A stretch of DNA of 64,000 nt. Origin: Tetrahymena elliotti 4EA. Its lineage: Eukaryota; Ciliophora; Oligohymenophorea; Hymenostomatida; Tetrahymenidae. A program made the translations under genes and the position numbers. Below are positions 1 through 13,390 of the stretch, piece after piece. How positions within the stretch are numbered: the stretch's first letter is position 1; the number at the start of each line of letters is the position of its first letter. The stretch spans positions 1,287,675 to 1,351,674 of the forward strand of contig JH720308.1 of the NCBI GenBank assembly GCA_000231825.2. Direction: 5' to 3'. Under the pieces are notes generated by a model. It made no database searches, was not told the origin of the DNA, and saw only the letters and a list, made by a program, of their open reading frames with translations.

Positions 1-309
1 TGTTCATTGAACACTATATAAACATTTTTAATATTTTTGAAATATATTCTTAAATTAGCATTGAAGTATTAAGAATAAATTATTAAAGAAATGAATAAAA
101 TAAATTAAATATATAGTACCCTAAGGTACTGCCTATTCGGCTACATACAGTTATACAGTTTACAGTTTTATATTATGTTGTTTTGTTTATATTTATTTTT
201 TTTTTAAATTAAATATTTCTCAAATGGAAAATATTTCTGCCATATTTAACTTTCAAATTGATTTATTTTAAACTCATCTTTTATTTGTTAATTTATTTTT
301 ATTTTAAAA
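1..309. other. AT-rich intergenic, one short hairpin
   Basis: No coding frame is supported here. The only structure is a perfect 6-bp inverted repeat with a 4-nt loop at 115-130 (AGTACC, CTAA, GGTACT). It lies downstream of the hydrolase gene and could be a 3' end element, but this is not established. Confidence 0.5.
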
Positions 310-1020
310 TCATTATTTAGTAATAAGCTTTATTAAAAAATCTGCAAAATGCTATCTTGGCTCTAAGCTAAAAACTTCGTGATCCATGTTTTCACACAAA
401 ATTACTTTATCAGAACCTTAGAATTTATCATATGATTTTTTTACTTCACTCCAAAGTCTCTTTTCATCTTTTAAGCCATGTACATTTAGAATAGGTATCT
501 TCCTTTCTTTTGTATAATTAGTAATTAATAGATAATAACCACCAAGACCTATCACTCCACCAACATCATGCTCTAAATTATATGCTGTATAAATACTCAT
601 TCCACATCCTTAACTAAATCCAGATAAAAATATCTTTTTATAGTTATTATTTATCTACTGTGCTTCTTAATCAATCATAGATTTTATCATAAGATAACTA
701 TCTTTCACTTCTTCTGAAGAAAATGCTTCATCAAAAGGTCTCCCAAAACAATTTTCGTATGTTTTTAAATCAAACCATGACCTGCCTTCAGCGTTTTTAA
801 CTGTTACTTTTCTTACTTTACCACTAGGAATAATTACTTTAAAATTTTTAATTGCACTTAAAAGAGGATCTTAAAGAAATATTGGGAGGAGATTTACAGG
901 GATTTAGGAGCATCCATGAATAAAAAATAAAACATATTCATAAATACCATCTTATGGTAAAATGATAACATCTCCTTTTTGATTTATACTAATTTTGAAG
1001 TTCTAAAACGAATTATCCAT
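310..1020 (-). CDS. Acyl-protein thioesterase / lysophospholipase-like serine hydrolase
   Basis: Read in the ciliate code this is one 236-residue frame ending in TGA (310-312). It has the alpha/beta-hydrolase elements of the phospholipase/carboxylesterase family: an early FFIHG oxyanion-type turn (residues 32-36), the nucleophile elbow GFSQGCG with Ser136, an acid in the HGLKDE segment, and a late MDHEV histidine. Family members cleave thioester-linked palmitate from proteins, or lysophospholipids. Which substrate applies cannot be told from sequence. The frame stays open without a stop for about 110 bases upstream of the chosen Met, so a 5' exon or a longer N terminus is possible. The last glutamine is encoded by TAA directly before the TGA stop. 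Confidence 0.8.
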
Positions 1021-2210
1021 TTCTATCTAAATAACTATTTTTTTTGAAAACTTGTTGGAAGAATTAAATTAGTAGTTATTTCTAAAAATAATCAGAAATT
1101 ATGCAAATAAATGTAATTCCTAACCACATCAGTAAAAAAGAAAGATACTCTCTTATTTTCTGAAACAATTTTCTTAAAAAAATTTTTTTTAACAATTAAA
1201 TAAAAACTTTTTATTGAGTAATTCAAATTTTTTAATGAGTAAGTAAAATTCTATTAATAGATTCTCTAATTCTTAATTATTTTGATGATTTTTATTCAAT
1301 TTAATTAATTTACAAGAAAATCAATTCAAGAACTTTATTTAAGGATAACATTTTTTGATTATTCAATTGTATAGTAACAACAATAAATATTCTGTTATAT
1401 TAATATAATTATAGAAAGAATTACTAAAAATAAATAATTTGAATGTTAGAAAAGAGAGAGAGGATGAAAAATATTTGTATGTAAACAATAAAAGTTGAGA
1501 TTTTCAGAAATTTATTTTAGTGTGTGTGTGTTTGTATTTATGTCGTTTATTATTGAATGAAACTTAATTAATTTTTCTGAGATAAAAAATTCAATTATTG
1601 TAAATAGATTATTGTTAGAAATTTAATTTTTGCTTTTTTTTTAATGAATATTGATGTAGAAAGAAAATTTTAACTTTTCAAGTATGATTTTGAGATACAC
1701 ATGAGAATAAATCAATTAATTTACAAAAAATTTATCTTACAGTTCAAATTATGTATAAATAGATAGATATTAGAGTGAAATGATATTTTATTTTTTATAA
1801 TTATAATTGATTGAATGGTATTATTTAAGAGAAGACAATCATTAACTCTCTTACATCAAAAAAATTAACAGCATTTTAAATAAGAATAAATTTGTGAAAT
1901 CTATTCTGTTTCATTTTTAGAAAGAAATTTATTAAAATTTGTTTTTAACATTTGTTTTATTTTGCTGTTTTTTAATTTAGAAAGGAGGAGTTGAATGGAG
2001 AAGATAATTAGAAAAATATATAATAAAATAAATATAATTTAATTTTTTTAGTTGAATTAATCATTTTTAGTTGGTTGGTTTGTTGATCAAATATTTGTCT
2101 TTTGATTTTAGTATTTAGGCATTATTTTCTAAATTTTAGTTAGTAAAATGAGATATGTTTAAATTCTGTAAGCTAAAAATGCCTCAATTTATTATAAGTT
2201 AGGAAGGGAT
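1021..2210. other. AT-rich intergenic
   Basis: No gene recognised. It contains a short (GT)n run near 1521-1532. The part just above 1020 may hold an unresolved 5' extension of the hydrolase gene. The rest is low-complexity A/T sequence. Confidence 0.5.
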
Positions 2211-3974
2211 TCAGTTAGAGGGAATTATGGACTCTTAGAGCTCTTTGAATTTAAGCTTAATGTTATTAATTGTGATATCATCTTTCTTTTCTTTGATAAA
2301 GATAGAAACACAGCACATGTATATTATATCTTAAATAGGTTAGCATTTACCTTCGATATATTTCATGTCATTTGGATAGTTTTCTTTGTGATAACGAAGA
2401 GGGTTCATAACTTCTGGTTAAGTTAAAATTTAAGTGTATATGTCTTTTAATTCATCACGCTTAACTTAACCCCAAGGTTACTTACCAGTGAAAAGTTCTA
2501 ATAAAATAACACCAAAACTGTAAATATCAAAACGTGGAGATAACTCGTGGTTAATAATAGCTGCTGGATGAGCATATTTAGCAGTAGTTCCAAGCATATT
2601 GAAAGCTTCTGTGTGCTTTTCTTCAAAGACCTTAGACATAGATAAATCTGATACTATTATGTCATCATTTTAATCTAAGAGAATGTTTTGAGGTTTGAGA
2701 TCCATATGTTAAATTTTCTCTTTATAGAAAACTTCTAAACATTCTATAATCTATAATGACCATTTTATTTTGAGGTCAATAGTAATTTAATTGAAGCAAT
2801 TCTTGAGTAAATGTTTCAAACTGTATTTGCAAAGAGGCATCCAATACCCGATCAGAACATTTTATCTTTACATATCTACTTAGAAAGAAATACCTTTAAG
2901 GGGCATAATACGCATATTTCTGTTAAGCATAAAGCGCTGCATATTCTCTGCTTCAGAAAAAATGATTTAAAATCTATTCATAGCAGTTTCATCATTCATT
3001 TCTATTTTACAAATCTTGAGAGCACATGTTTCTCCTTCTAAATCAATACGATAGACTACACCAAAATTACCCTTATCAAGCTACATACGGGTCTTGACAT
3101 ACATCTTTTCATGAGGTATAATTCTAATGTATTGTTATTATTAGGATTGTTAAATCATTTACTGATTGTTTCTTGTATCTATCTTGCTTTCTTCATCATC
3201 ATAAGGAGCATTTGCTATAATTTAACTGTTATTTTATTGCTAAATCTAAACGGGTACTGGCTATGAACGCATGCCATTTGTGAGAGTAGGCTAAATACTC
3301 AAGTTTGATCCTCCATCTCGAAGAGAGCTATGCACATCCATGTAGCGACTGTTTTATAAATTTGATATCTTTTCTTCAATTGTCATTGTTGTTAAGTTTT
3401 TTTCGCGGTAATTCAAAACTTCATTTAATACTTATTAGATATTTGTATCTTCTAAGCAGGAAGCTTTAATAAAAGGTAGTTGAAGCTCTTTGCATTTTCT
3501 CAAAAGGGCTTCCTCCTCATTTTTATTACGGCATTGTTTATCACATTTCAAACCAACAATAATTACACGGAAAGAGCGATCCCCGTTTGATCTAACATAT
3601 TCAATAATCTTTTCAAAATAGCTATCTGAAAAGCTTTAGAGTGTTTATGTTTTTGTAAGATCTACACAGAGAAGTACAACATCAATATCCTTAAGATAAG
3701 CTTTATAGTTCATCTAAAAAAAATCAGGAGCGCTTTTCTTTAAACGACGGAAAGTAATAAGTTTTTATTCATATTTCATTTATTTTTCAGCCTTATCATC
3801 AAGCAATCCAATAGGCTCTCCTAATTACTAGAGTTTTGAAATTAAGGAATCTTTTCCAACATCTTCTGCACCTACAACGAATACATTTATTTAATTTGCA
3901 TTTGTTTAAGGCTAAGACTATTCAGCTTATTGATAAATTTTTGCATTTTCTTTTTGAACACATAGATTTCCCAT
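2211..3974 (-). CDS. Ras-like GTPase-fold / protein kinase fusion
   Basis: Single exon, 587 residues. The N terminus MGNLC fits N-myristoylation at Gly2 with a palmitoylatable Cys5, which predicts membrane anchoring. Residues ~28-175 resemble a small GTPase: beta-strand VFVV, a P-loop-like GAEDVGKD (from Gly35, but Asp replaces the usual Ser/Thr after Lys), a VDLT segment, and VGLKCDK where GTPases have NKxD. A Gln/Asn-rich linker follows. Residues ~291-570 are a protein kinase: GNFGVVY glycine loop, ALKIC with Lys320, HMDLKPQN catalytic loop with Asp425, SDLS in place of DFG with Asp443, and a YSFGVILLEL helix. The catalytic Lys and both Asp residues are present, so kinase activity is plausible. 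GTP binding is doubtful. Ciliates hold many lineage-specific kinases and no orthologue is recognised. Confidence 0.85.
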
Positions 3975-6900
3975 AATACTTTGCTTTGTTATATTGTATT
4001 TTTATTTAGAGTATATTAATTATGTTTTCTTAAGTAGAGAGGATATTTATAAGTAAGTTCAGTAGCAAATACTTCTAAATTTATTTAGTTTTTTGTAATA
4101 AATAATTAGAAACAGATGTTATTAGTTCAAGCGCTTTTAATAAGAATAACTAACTCCTTATATTCAGTAAAAGGTCTGTTCAAATTTTAATTATCCCTTG
4201 GTGATTTTATATTTTCACAGGTAAACAAGTAATAATTTTGTTGTGTTTTCAATTTGATTGTATTAACTTTTAATCTATTTCTTTTGGGATTTAGAGGATA
4301 GAAGTGTTAAAATTTGATATGATGGCTTAGTGGGCTGAGGAAGATCCTTTAAATAATTTAAAATAATTGGAATGAGTTTCTGAGCTATCCTCCTTTTGGC
4401 TCTTCAACAAAATGTTGATATGTAGTTTTGTAATATTGAAATTCTTACTGTTATGTAAACTTTGACTCTGTTTGAGTAAAAATTATTTATTTTTTTATTA
4501 CTTTTTGTATATTTTGATTTATTTAAATTTTTCTTTCCTAATAAATGTATAATCTATTGGCAATTTTTCTTTGAACAAAAATTGTTTTCAATTAATTTTT
4601 TGATTTTCTTTCTTTTCTTTGTTTGATTGATTGATTGCTTGATTGATTTTGGTGATTTACATAAAAATTTTGATTCAATATTTTCTTAATACTCAAATAT
4701 ATTGCTCTTTCCTTAAATGAATAAATTAATAGTTAATTACTCTTTCTCCCTACTTTAATAGCATCATATCACTTATTTCTGAAAGTCATCAATTATTTAT
4801 TATTTAGTTAGTAGTATATAAATTTAATATATTTTGCATAAGAATGAAATCCCTTTTAATATATAAAAATAAAGTAAATAAATTCATCAAAAGCTAAATA
4901 GGTTTTACCTTTATTTATTCAAAATACAAAGCTTAAGCCAATATAAATAGAAGTAGAAAAATCTGTATATAAGCTGCTCATATATTCTTTGAATATTTAA
5001 TCTTTCAAAGAATTAGATTATTTTTTCTTTCTAATTCGTATTTTGGATTATCATTAATTACTTCAATTCATGGTTAACTGAGATATGAATGCATATAAAA
5101 TGAATATTTTAATATTTTCTAATGTATTTTTTAAAAGATATTTAGCAATTTGAATTATGTATTTGTGATTGATAAATTTATGTTGTTATGCACTTTAGCA
5201 AAATAGATACTTTTTAGACAATAATCAAATAAACAAGTAATGTTGTAAATATTTGACTCCAGTAGTAAAATATGTAATTAAAAACTCTAACTGAAATAAT
5301 TAAAAGTCCATTATTTTAATACATTCATAATTTATCTTCTATCTTTATTATATTTTCAATAATAGCTTAGGCATTTATTTTTTGATAAACATACCAAATT
5401 TTATTTTCAGACTTTAGCTGATTTAAAGAATAATTTATTACGTCATGACATACAACATAACAAAATTGATTGAATATTTTAGATGACCTTTACTTCTTCT
5501 ATTCTATCTTTGTAAATATTAAGTTTGTTGATTTATTTAGAAAAAATATCCATAATATAAAAATACTTGCCTACACTTTGTTTTATGATATGTTAAAGAA
5601 CTAAAACTAGTGATTATAATTTGATGTCATGTAAACAAAGATTATTCTTAATTTTATTTGAGTTCCAGTACCTTTCAAATTTATCATTTATCCAAAATAG
5701 ATTATTAAATTCAAGCTTTTCAAATTATCTGAAAATTATCTACTTAATAATAAAAAATGCTTAGAATTCAAGTGGATTTAAAATATTAAATATGAAAAAC
5801 TCATAAAGTAAGTATCAAATACAATTACATATCTCTTACTTATTTTAAAAATAAATTTCAAAACTATTTATTAAGTTTCAAGCCATTTAATTTATTTTTT
5901 ATGAATATTTTTTGCAAAAAAATTGAATTGTTTTTTTCGCCTTTGAGTTAAAGTAAGAAACTATTACTTTCTATGAAAAAAACATTTCAAATTTTTATAA
6001 TATTTAAAGAGGACACCTTTCGCTCTTAGCTTAACCTGATAGATAAAATAAAAGAGTATAATTTCAACTTTTAATTAAATATCATGTAATAGTATTAATT
6101 TGATATAAAAAATATTCTTTGAAAACATCATTTTTTTAGATAAACTAAAGTTATGAAATGGTTAATTTAATTTTATCCTTTTTTTGATATTTTAATCAAC
6201 ATAATTAAATTTATTAATTTTAACATGAACACTTTTATCTTAATTAAAATATTAAAGTACTGGTTGTCCTATGGTTAGTGCTATTTAAAAAATATTATGA
6301 TAAATTAGAGCATATGAATAGACAAAGCATTTTAAGCAAGATAAAATATTTTCTGTTTTTAATTAATCTAAAAAACTCCTTAAAAAAATTTATTTCTCAA
6401 CACAATTATCTATTGAATTTCGAATCAGCATAAAAAATATCTTTTTTCCTTAAATTTCTAATATGGAAATTAAGAATCAAAAATGTGATTTAAATTTGTA
6501 TTTTTTCTTTTCAACTTCAACAACTAGTATTTATTTTTATTCATTCTTGATGAAAAATCAAAAAAAGCATGCTCATTATAAATTATCATTTAGTTTTAAT
6601 TCCAAATCGATTTTTTTCCTAATTTAAGATTTAGCCTAAAAATTTGCCCCCTATACAAATAAAAAGATGAAGTTAAATATTAACTAAATAAAAATGATAC
6701 TTGCAAAATGAGTCTTTAAAAACTACAACCTACCAATATTTTATTTATATGAGGTATGATTTTTAAAGGTTAGAAAAAGGAATTTTAATCATAATTAATT
6801 ATTAAAAAATAACTATTTTTATTCTAGAATAATTAAAATAAAGATTTTAAATTCCTTTTTTAATTTTGTGTCTTGAGAATAATTTACTTTTTAATTTTGT

Positions 6901-7339
6901 GCTTTTTTAAAAAAAAATTTATTTTGCTAAAATGATAAAAGGGTATTTTTCAGTAAGTCTCAAATTTAATTATCATAAAATCTTTAAAAAAAAAGTAAGT
7001 AATATTTATCATATTTGCCCACATGATAAAATTATAATCTGAAGATTTATCAAATTTAAGATATAAAATTTTGAATCTATTTATTCAACTTTAAAGTTAG
7101 AAAATTAATTTTTCTCAAATATTGTTAATTAATTTAATATTCAAGAATTTATTCATTAAAATATCTTTTTTATTTAAGAATAATATTTTCTGATACGAAT
7201 TTTTCAAAGATGATGAAATTGCTTTTATACATAATAAATACTACAGTAAAAAGGAAAATATTAAAGAGGATAATTATGAAACTTATAGTAATGATTAATA
7301 ATACAACATGATGAACAAAAAGCATATTAAGATTAGATT
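3975..7339. other. Long AT-rich intergenic region
   Basis: About 3.4 kb with no convincing frame on either strand. A (GATT)n microsatellite lies at 4624-4648. Open stretches exist only because TGA is the sole stop; they lack recognisable protein composition. Confidence 0.5.
4624..4648. repeat. (GATT)n microsatellite
   Basis: Six imperfect GATT units with one GCTT interruption, in intergenic sequence. Confidence 0.8.
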
Positions 7340-10300
7340 TCAAATAGTATATTCATTTTTTACAAAATTATAGATATATGGGTTTTTGTAAATAAATTCA
7401 TATGGGAAAAAGCCATAGATTTGTCTTGTATTGTAAATGCTGTTTACTAAATATTTGTAGTATTAACTCCATAGAATTAATAAAGTGACTGAAGCAACTA
7501 ATATGATAAAAATGAAAATACCTTAAGAGTAGTAAGAGTATAAATCAAAAAATTCGCTTGTCTCTTAGATAATAAAGTTTCCAATTAAGATAGGAATAAC
7601 TCTAATATATTAATAAATTTTGATAAATGATGTTCCACCATATTCCTTATAGTATTTTTATAGAGAAATGATAAATTCATCTTTTGTTTAAGGTGTTTTA
7701 TACATTTCTTAAAAATCAACCAAAATATTCTTTAGAGACTAAAGTCCTAGTAAGTATCCATTTTTCCAGATTCCATTTTAGATTGTTTCACAATCAGCTA
7801 AATCTATTTGATGAGAACTTTCTAAATACTTTGTTTAGTAGTTTTACAATGTCTTACATATATTTTCGTTCATTGAAGTTTCAACAATCTTTTAATGAAG
7901 AGTTTTATCAAAAACTAGATTTTTGTTTGAATCATCTTTCAACAATTAAATGATATGATTAGTTGTATCACTAATATATTCTTAAGTAGTTTAGAGCTAC
8001 TAATTCAAGCCAGTTAGTATTTCTTAAGGACGTTCTTCATAAGTTGCTGTTTATCTTAAGAAATTAAAAGCTAAAATAAGGGGAGCTTTCCCTCTTAATG
8101 AATATATTAAGCTAAGTTCATTAGAAGTAAAACTAAATTCTTTTATGAATTGATCGTTTATTGTATAATTTATAATCGGATAAATAGAATAAAAGCAAAA
8201 AATAAATAAAGCTGTAAGCAACAGACTCATATTAATTTTTTAAAGGCCTTTAGTTGAAGATATTGTTCTTTTTTTCATATTATTAATATCTGTAGCAACA
8301 AATAGTTACTCTTAGCTATCTTTCATGATATCTTTATTTGCAAAATATTCTAGTTTTTCTATTCTTTCTTGTAGCTAGCTGGCTTAAAAGGTGCAAAAAA
8401 GTATAAGAATTTACTCTTTCTTGTATTAGATGTAAAAATATATAGGGATAACCTATATAGCCATCAACAGTGTAAATATTTCTAAAGCTATTATTGAAGT
8501 TTCTTAAAATGATTTCATAGATTCTATCTAGCTTTCAATTTCAGACTTTTGCAGATCTGCCATTGTTTAAAAAATTTCAATACTTCCCTTCTAGTTATAA
8601 TGGCTATTATTTATAAAGAATTAATATTTTAAATACCACAAATTATTTACATGTAACGTAAGCAAACTTCCATCTGAGTTTGTGAATACATGAAAAGATT
8701 TTCTGCCATAGAAACAAAAGAGAAAATCATCTTTAGTTTCATAGTTGAAGATATATTTCTCTAATTAAAAACTATTATTTGTTAATATTAGGATCTAATA
8801 TATTCACCATACCATGTACTTCTATCTTCGTTTTCAAGACTATTAACTGTGTCTTTAAACTGCTATTAAATAACTAAAGGTTCACCTTATACATATTTTA
8901 ATTGTTCTGGTGTCAAAGTATTTTAAATGATTCGTTGGTTATACATTTTTAAATATTCTGTATGAGCAATAATAGAAACAAATTCATTCATGATTTCATA
9001 ACCTAATTAAGGAGAAATTATAAATAAATCATTCTAATTATTTTCAAAATAGAAATTACCTTTAACTAAGTTTGAATTTAGAGTATGGATATAATGAAGC
9101 TAACTTTATTGATATGAGTATAAAAAAGTAGCAAGAGTTATCAGAGTAAATATTTTTAAATATCCAATATAATAGAGTACCCTCAATATTTTACTTAAAT
9201 GATTTTTTGAAATAGCTCTGAGAAGTGTTAATTTTAATGTGTGATATTCACTCATTGTACTATTAACAGAGTTAGATTAATTTTATTCATTATTAATGGC
9301 TTAATTAACATTTTAACTGCGCTCTATTGAATTGTTTTAAATCTTTGATAAATTCTTATGATGATTTTTTTAAGCTTTTGGAGTAGTTAATTAATCTATT
9401 TTATGTTAAGTTTTTTACTTTTCCCTTTAAATATTATTTTTAAACTAAGTTTGTTAATCGAAAGGGATCTATATATTTAATTAGGCAGCTTAATCAGTGT
9501 CTTCTGTGTCACTTTTAGAACTAAAAAGATTTTCTATAATATTTGTGTGATTATAAAAGGTATCTTCTTACTCCTCTTATTCAAATATTGCTTCATTATT
9601 AGATAGGATAAGCTTACTATCTATATGATTGTTATGCAAATGACTAGTTAAGATTGGAGAGCTCTTGATATTAACTGGTTGATCAAAAGACTATTCTGTT
9701 GTAAAATCATGATTCATTTGTAAATTGTCTTACTAACCATTAAAAAATCTTCTGTTTGTATTCAGCAGATGATTAGATGTGAGATATGCAAGAGCTTATT
9801 CTTTTTAATTTAAAACGTTTTCCTATTCTTCACTGATACCAAAATCGAATGGACTTAAATGTTTTTATATTCCAAAATTAGACTTACGAGATGCTTAAGT
9901 CGAAACACTTATTCTTTTGTTGAAATTGCACTATGTTTTGGGAGTTAATGTATTTTTTACATCCTGATTTAATTAATAAATGAATGGTATTTTAAATATT
10001 ATTTTTAAATGAATATGTTATTTACATAATGATTTTTATTTTAAATTGAGCTATTTGTTATTGGACTTTTAAGATTGCTACCTTAAAAATCTACAATAGA
10101 CTAAGTATTGTTTAAGTTTTAAATGTCTTAATCTAACTCTAAATATTATTTTATTTTATCAAACTGAGTACTGATTTCCCTTAAATGAGCTTTTATTTCA
10201 GCTTTTTTCTTTAATTAAAAAAGACTTTCTATTTAAATATAACCTAATTCAAAGCTTTTGTAGGATGTTTTCATTCTTCCAACTTTAAATGTTATTGAGT

Positions 10301-13300
10301 AGAATTTAAACTCCTTTCTATTTAATTTTTTGCATATTGATAAAAAATCGTATATATTATTAAAAGGAGCATTTTATTGATACATTAATGCTCTAAAAGC
10401 CCTTTCTGTTTAAGGACTGATTAAGATTGAAGTATGTTCAATACTTAGATACTAACCTTTAGCCATTTAGTTAAAATGTGTCTATAATATAGGTATAATC
10501 TTGAATATATCTAATCTTTGACAAAGTTTAAGATCTCCTTCTGATATAATGTTTGCAAATAATTCAACATAAATATTTTTAGTAAAATTAGATATGCTTC
10601 CTTCATAAGAAAAAATTATAAACTCAGAACTTTACTATTAATAAAAAAATATTGATTAAAATAAAAAAATTTTAAGAATAATTGAATACATTATTTTAAT
10701 ATGTAAAGAATGCACTAGCCCCAAAATCATTCGATTGTGATTAATCTAGCCTAATTCTTAAGTTTATAGGAATTGCAAAGCCGCTTTGATTTATACCAAA
10801 AACTTGTAACTGTCCAGCATTAATACCATTCATTTCTCCACTTTTTACAAATTTATTTAAGATTCTATCATGGACCAGCTTCAATTAGTCTGGTATTAAA
10901 ATATTGCAGTTCTAATTATTAAACATTATTTAAATATTTTATTATTCTATAAATATTTTTTGTTTTACTTTATTAACTAATTCTGAAGCTGAATATCCAA
11001 ACATTTGTTAAACACTTAAGCTAGTATTTTTAATAATGCCTATAGGTTATATCAAGGAAATATAAATTACACAAGCCTCTTAGGAGAAAATGGGTACATC
11101 TTTGTAGAGATTAACGTTTATATGCTTTCTATTCCAAAATATGGCCTATTGATTAAATAAAAGTTTGTTTAAAGAGTATTCACTGATTAAAATTTGCTTA
11201 CTTCTTTCTAATATTGTTGAGGTCTTTTGTTATTGAGATCTAAAGTTTTTTAAAATATTTCTGCTAACTATTAGCATCTTGAGCTATATGGATTATAGCT
11301 ATACATTTTTATTATAGTCGACTCTACCTCTTCCTTTAAAATTTTAATTTTCATAACCTACCCATTAATTTAACTTAAATCAACAAACTCTTTACAAAGA
11401 GTGATCAACATTTCTCTAAGCAAATTCAAACTTTCTTTCAATTTCTTTTAAGTGACTAAAGAAAGCTAATCGAATTCTAGTACTTTATTTAGCTATAGCT
11501 TTTAATTATAGATAGTGGGGTTATTGAAAAAATTATAAAATATTTTTTCTCCATGATCATAAATTTGTTGGTAAATCATTTAATTTTTAATAGAGGATGA
11601 GCTTTTTTCTGAGTTCCATATCTAAACTACTTCGACAAGTGCGCTGGTTGGGACATTAACCACTTCAATTAAAAATGTTAAGTAATTAAAGCAAGTCTCG
11701 TTGTATTCTTTTATCTTTTTATTAGTTAAAAGTAAGTGAGCTTTTTAAAAAAAATTTGAGGTTCGTTTTTAATTTATTTCTGGATTTAAATTCAATTTAA
11801 AAAATTTTTTCAATATCTTTTAGTGATTGATTACAGTGCTTAAAATTTATATTTTTGTTAGGGCTAGGAATATATTATTTTTCATAAAAAATTAATGAGT
11901 AATAAATAATGTATGGAAAATATTTGTTGATTATTTTTCTTATTCTTAAATCTCCATTCTATCCAAAAAAATAATTGCATGGTTTTTCTAAAAATTTAAA
12001 TGAGAAAAATGAATGATGCATACCTGGTGTTATTTATTTGCTTTTATTTTATTCAAGTAGTCTAAATACATTTATGCAAAATATTATGATATAAATTAAT
12101 CTCTGTATTGAAACCCTTGTAGTTCTTCCCACGAAAAACCATCTTCACGTAGCAATTGCTCACAAAAACAGTCATTTTTTGCGCATGTATAATAATGGTT
12201 TTAATAGATGCTTTCATATAATACTGATCTCCTTAAATCAGTATAATTATGCATTTCTAAGTGTTTTACCATATAAAAAGCAGTCCTAATATGCAAATTT
12301 AATTGTTCTAAACTATTGTAATCTATTTTTTAATTAAAAGAAAAAATAGATTGCTACTATGTTTTTCAATTCACTTCTTTTTTTAAATACTAAAAATAAA
12401 AATACTTTTCTTTTTAAGAGCAAGATCGCTGATTCGATGAAATAAAAGATATTTAGCAATAACATAAGAAAAAGGAAGTGTGGAGAGAATAGCCATTATC
12501 AATTATGTCCCATTAAACATGTATGGAAAATTGAATCCAAGACAAAATAAGATTGAACAAAAAGCATGAATCAATTTAAATTATAGGTGAGTTTATATAA
12601 TTAAATTATCATAATAGACAAGCTCAACTAACTATAGAGATATTTTTGTTGACACAAATGTTATATGAAGAGCTGATATTACATTTTGATTTATATACTG
12701 TGAAGTAGAAAAAGCTACCACCAAAATAAGATTTAGCACAAGCTCTAATTGTTTAGAATGAGTATCTGTTGAAGCCATGTAATCATCCAAAACAAAGCTG
12801 AAACTAAAATCGTGGAGATTCTCCATAAAACTTATCAGAAGAGTTAAAATAAAAGTATAAACTGAGAGAATTACCTCAACCAAACTTGATTCGCTACTGA
12901 AAAATACCTCAAAGCAAGCAGTGTTGAAAGGAAAATAGAATACAAAGACATAAATTTTTAAGATAAAGCTATTTATGATATCTGATAGTTTAGCATAGTT
13001 ATTATTAGTTAACTTGTACTTGTATATGAAGAATCTAACTATTTAGTTAATCAGTATGTAACTATTAAACATAGCTGCAGTAATTATAAAATAATTTAGG
13101 ATGTTATAATGTGACTAATGACTAATAATAGAGTCTATTAATGGATATATTCTAAAATAATGAGCTATTCTTGCTAACATACTGACACTTTAAGAATCAT
13201 AGTTTTCACTTTAGTTTTTATCTTGTATTTACTCAATAATTTGACTTGTAAGTTAAATAGATGTTGACTAAACATTACATATCACTATTAAAACTAAAGA

Positions 13301-13390
13301 TAATACCTTGCCTCTAAGATATACATATTGTTATCTTCCAAAGTCAGATATGTAGTATTGATATATATTTTGTTTGATATTTTTAAGCAT
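7340..13390 (-). CDS. Giant PAS-domain multi-pass membrane protein
   Basis: A single multi-exon gene. The start at 13390 reads MLKNIKQNIY, then a cytosolic N terminus and several hydrophobic helices in the first ~330 residues (for example VEVILSVYTFILTLLISF). A Cys/His cluster HYYTCAKNDCFC follows (~12.2 kb), then a helical region, then a PAS domain (~10.6-11.1 kb; core VIYISLIQPIGIIKNTS and FGYSASEL). A Gln/Ser/Asn-rich linker leads to a C-terminal half with further membrane helices, ending FVKNEYTI then TGA. Introns supported by phase are 8772-8812, 9964-10025 and 10635-10689. At least two more between 11.1 and 12.2 kb are needed but their borders are unresolved. The layout (membrane helices, Cys/His motif, PAS, membrane helices) is a recurrent ciliate family of unknown ligand. 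A sensory role is inferred from the PAS fold. The product is roughly 1900 residues. Confidence 0.75.

Noticed and set aside
1100..1145. Short hydrophobic N-terminal exon (MWLGITF...) for the hydrolase gene
   Set aside because: Its frame does not join the catalytic frame and no good splice pair links them; recorded only as an uncertain 5' end.
6255..6290. tRNA-like A-box (GGTTAGTGCT)
   Set aside because: No matching B box, acceptor stem or cloverleaf is present nearby.
3975..7339. Degenerate transposon or IES
   Set aside because: No terminal inverted repeats, no transposase or reverse-transcriptase motif and no target-site duplication were visible.
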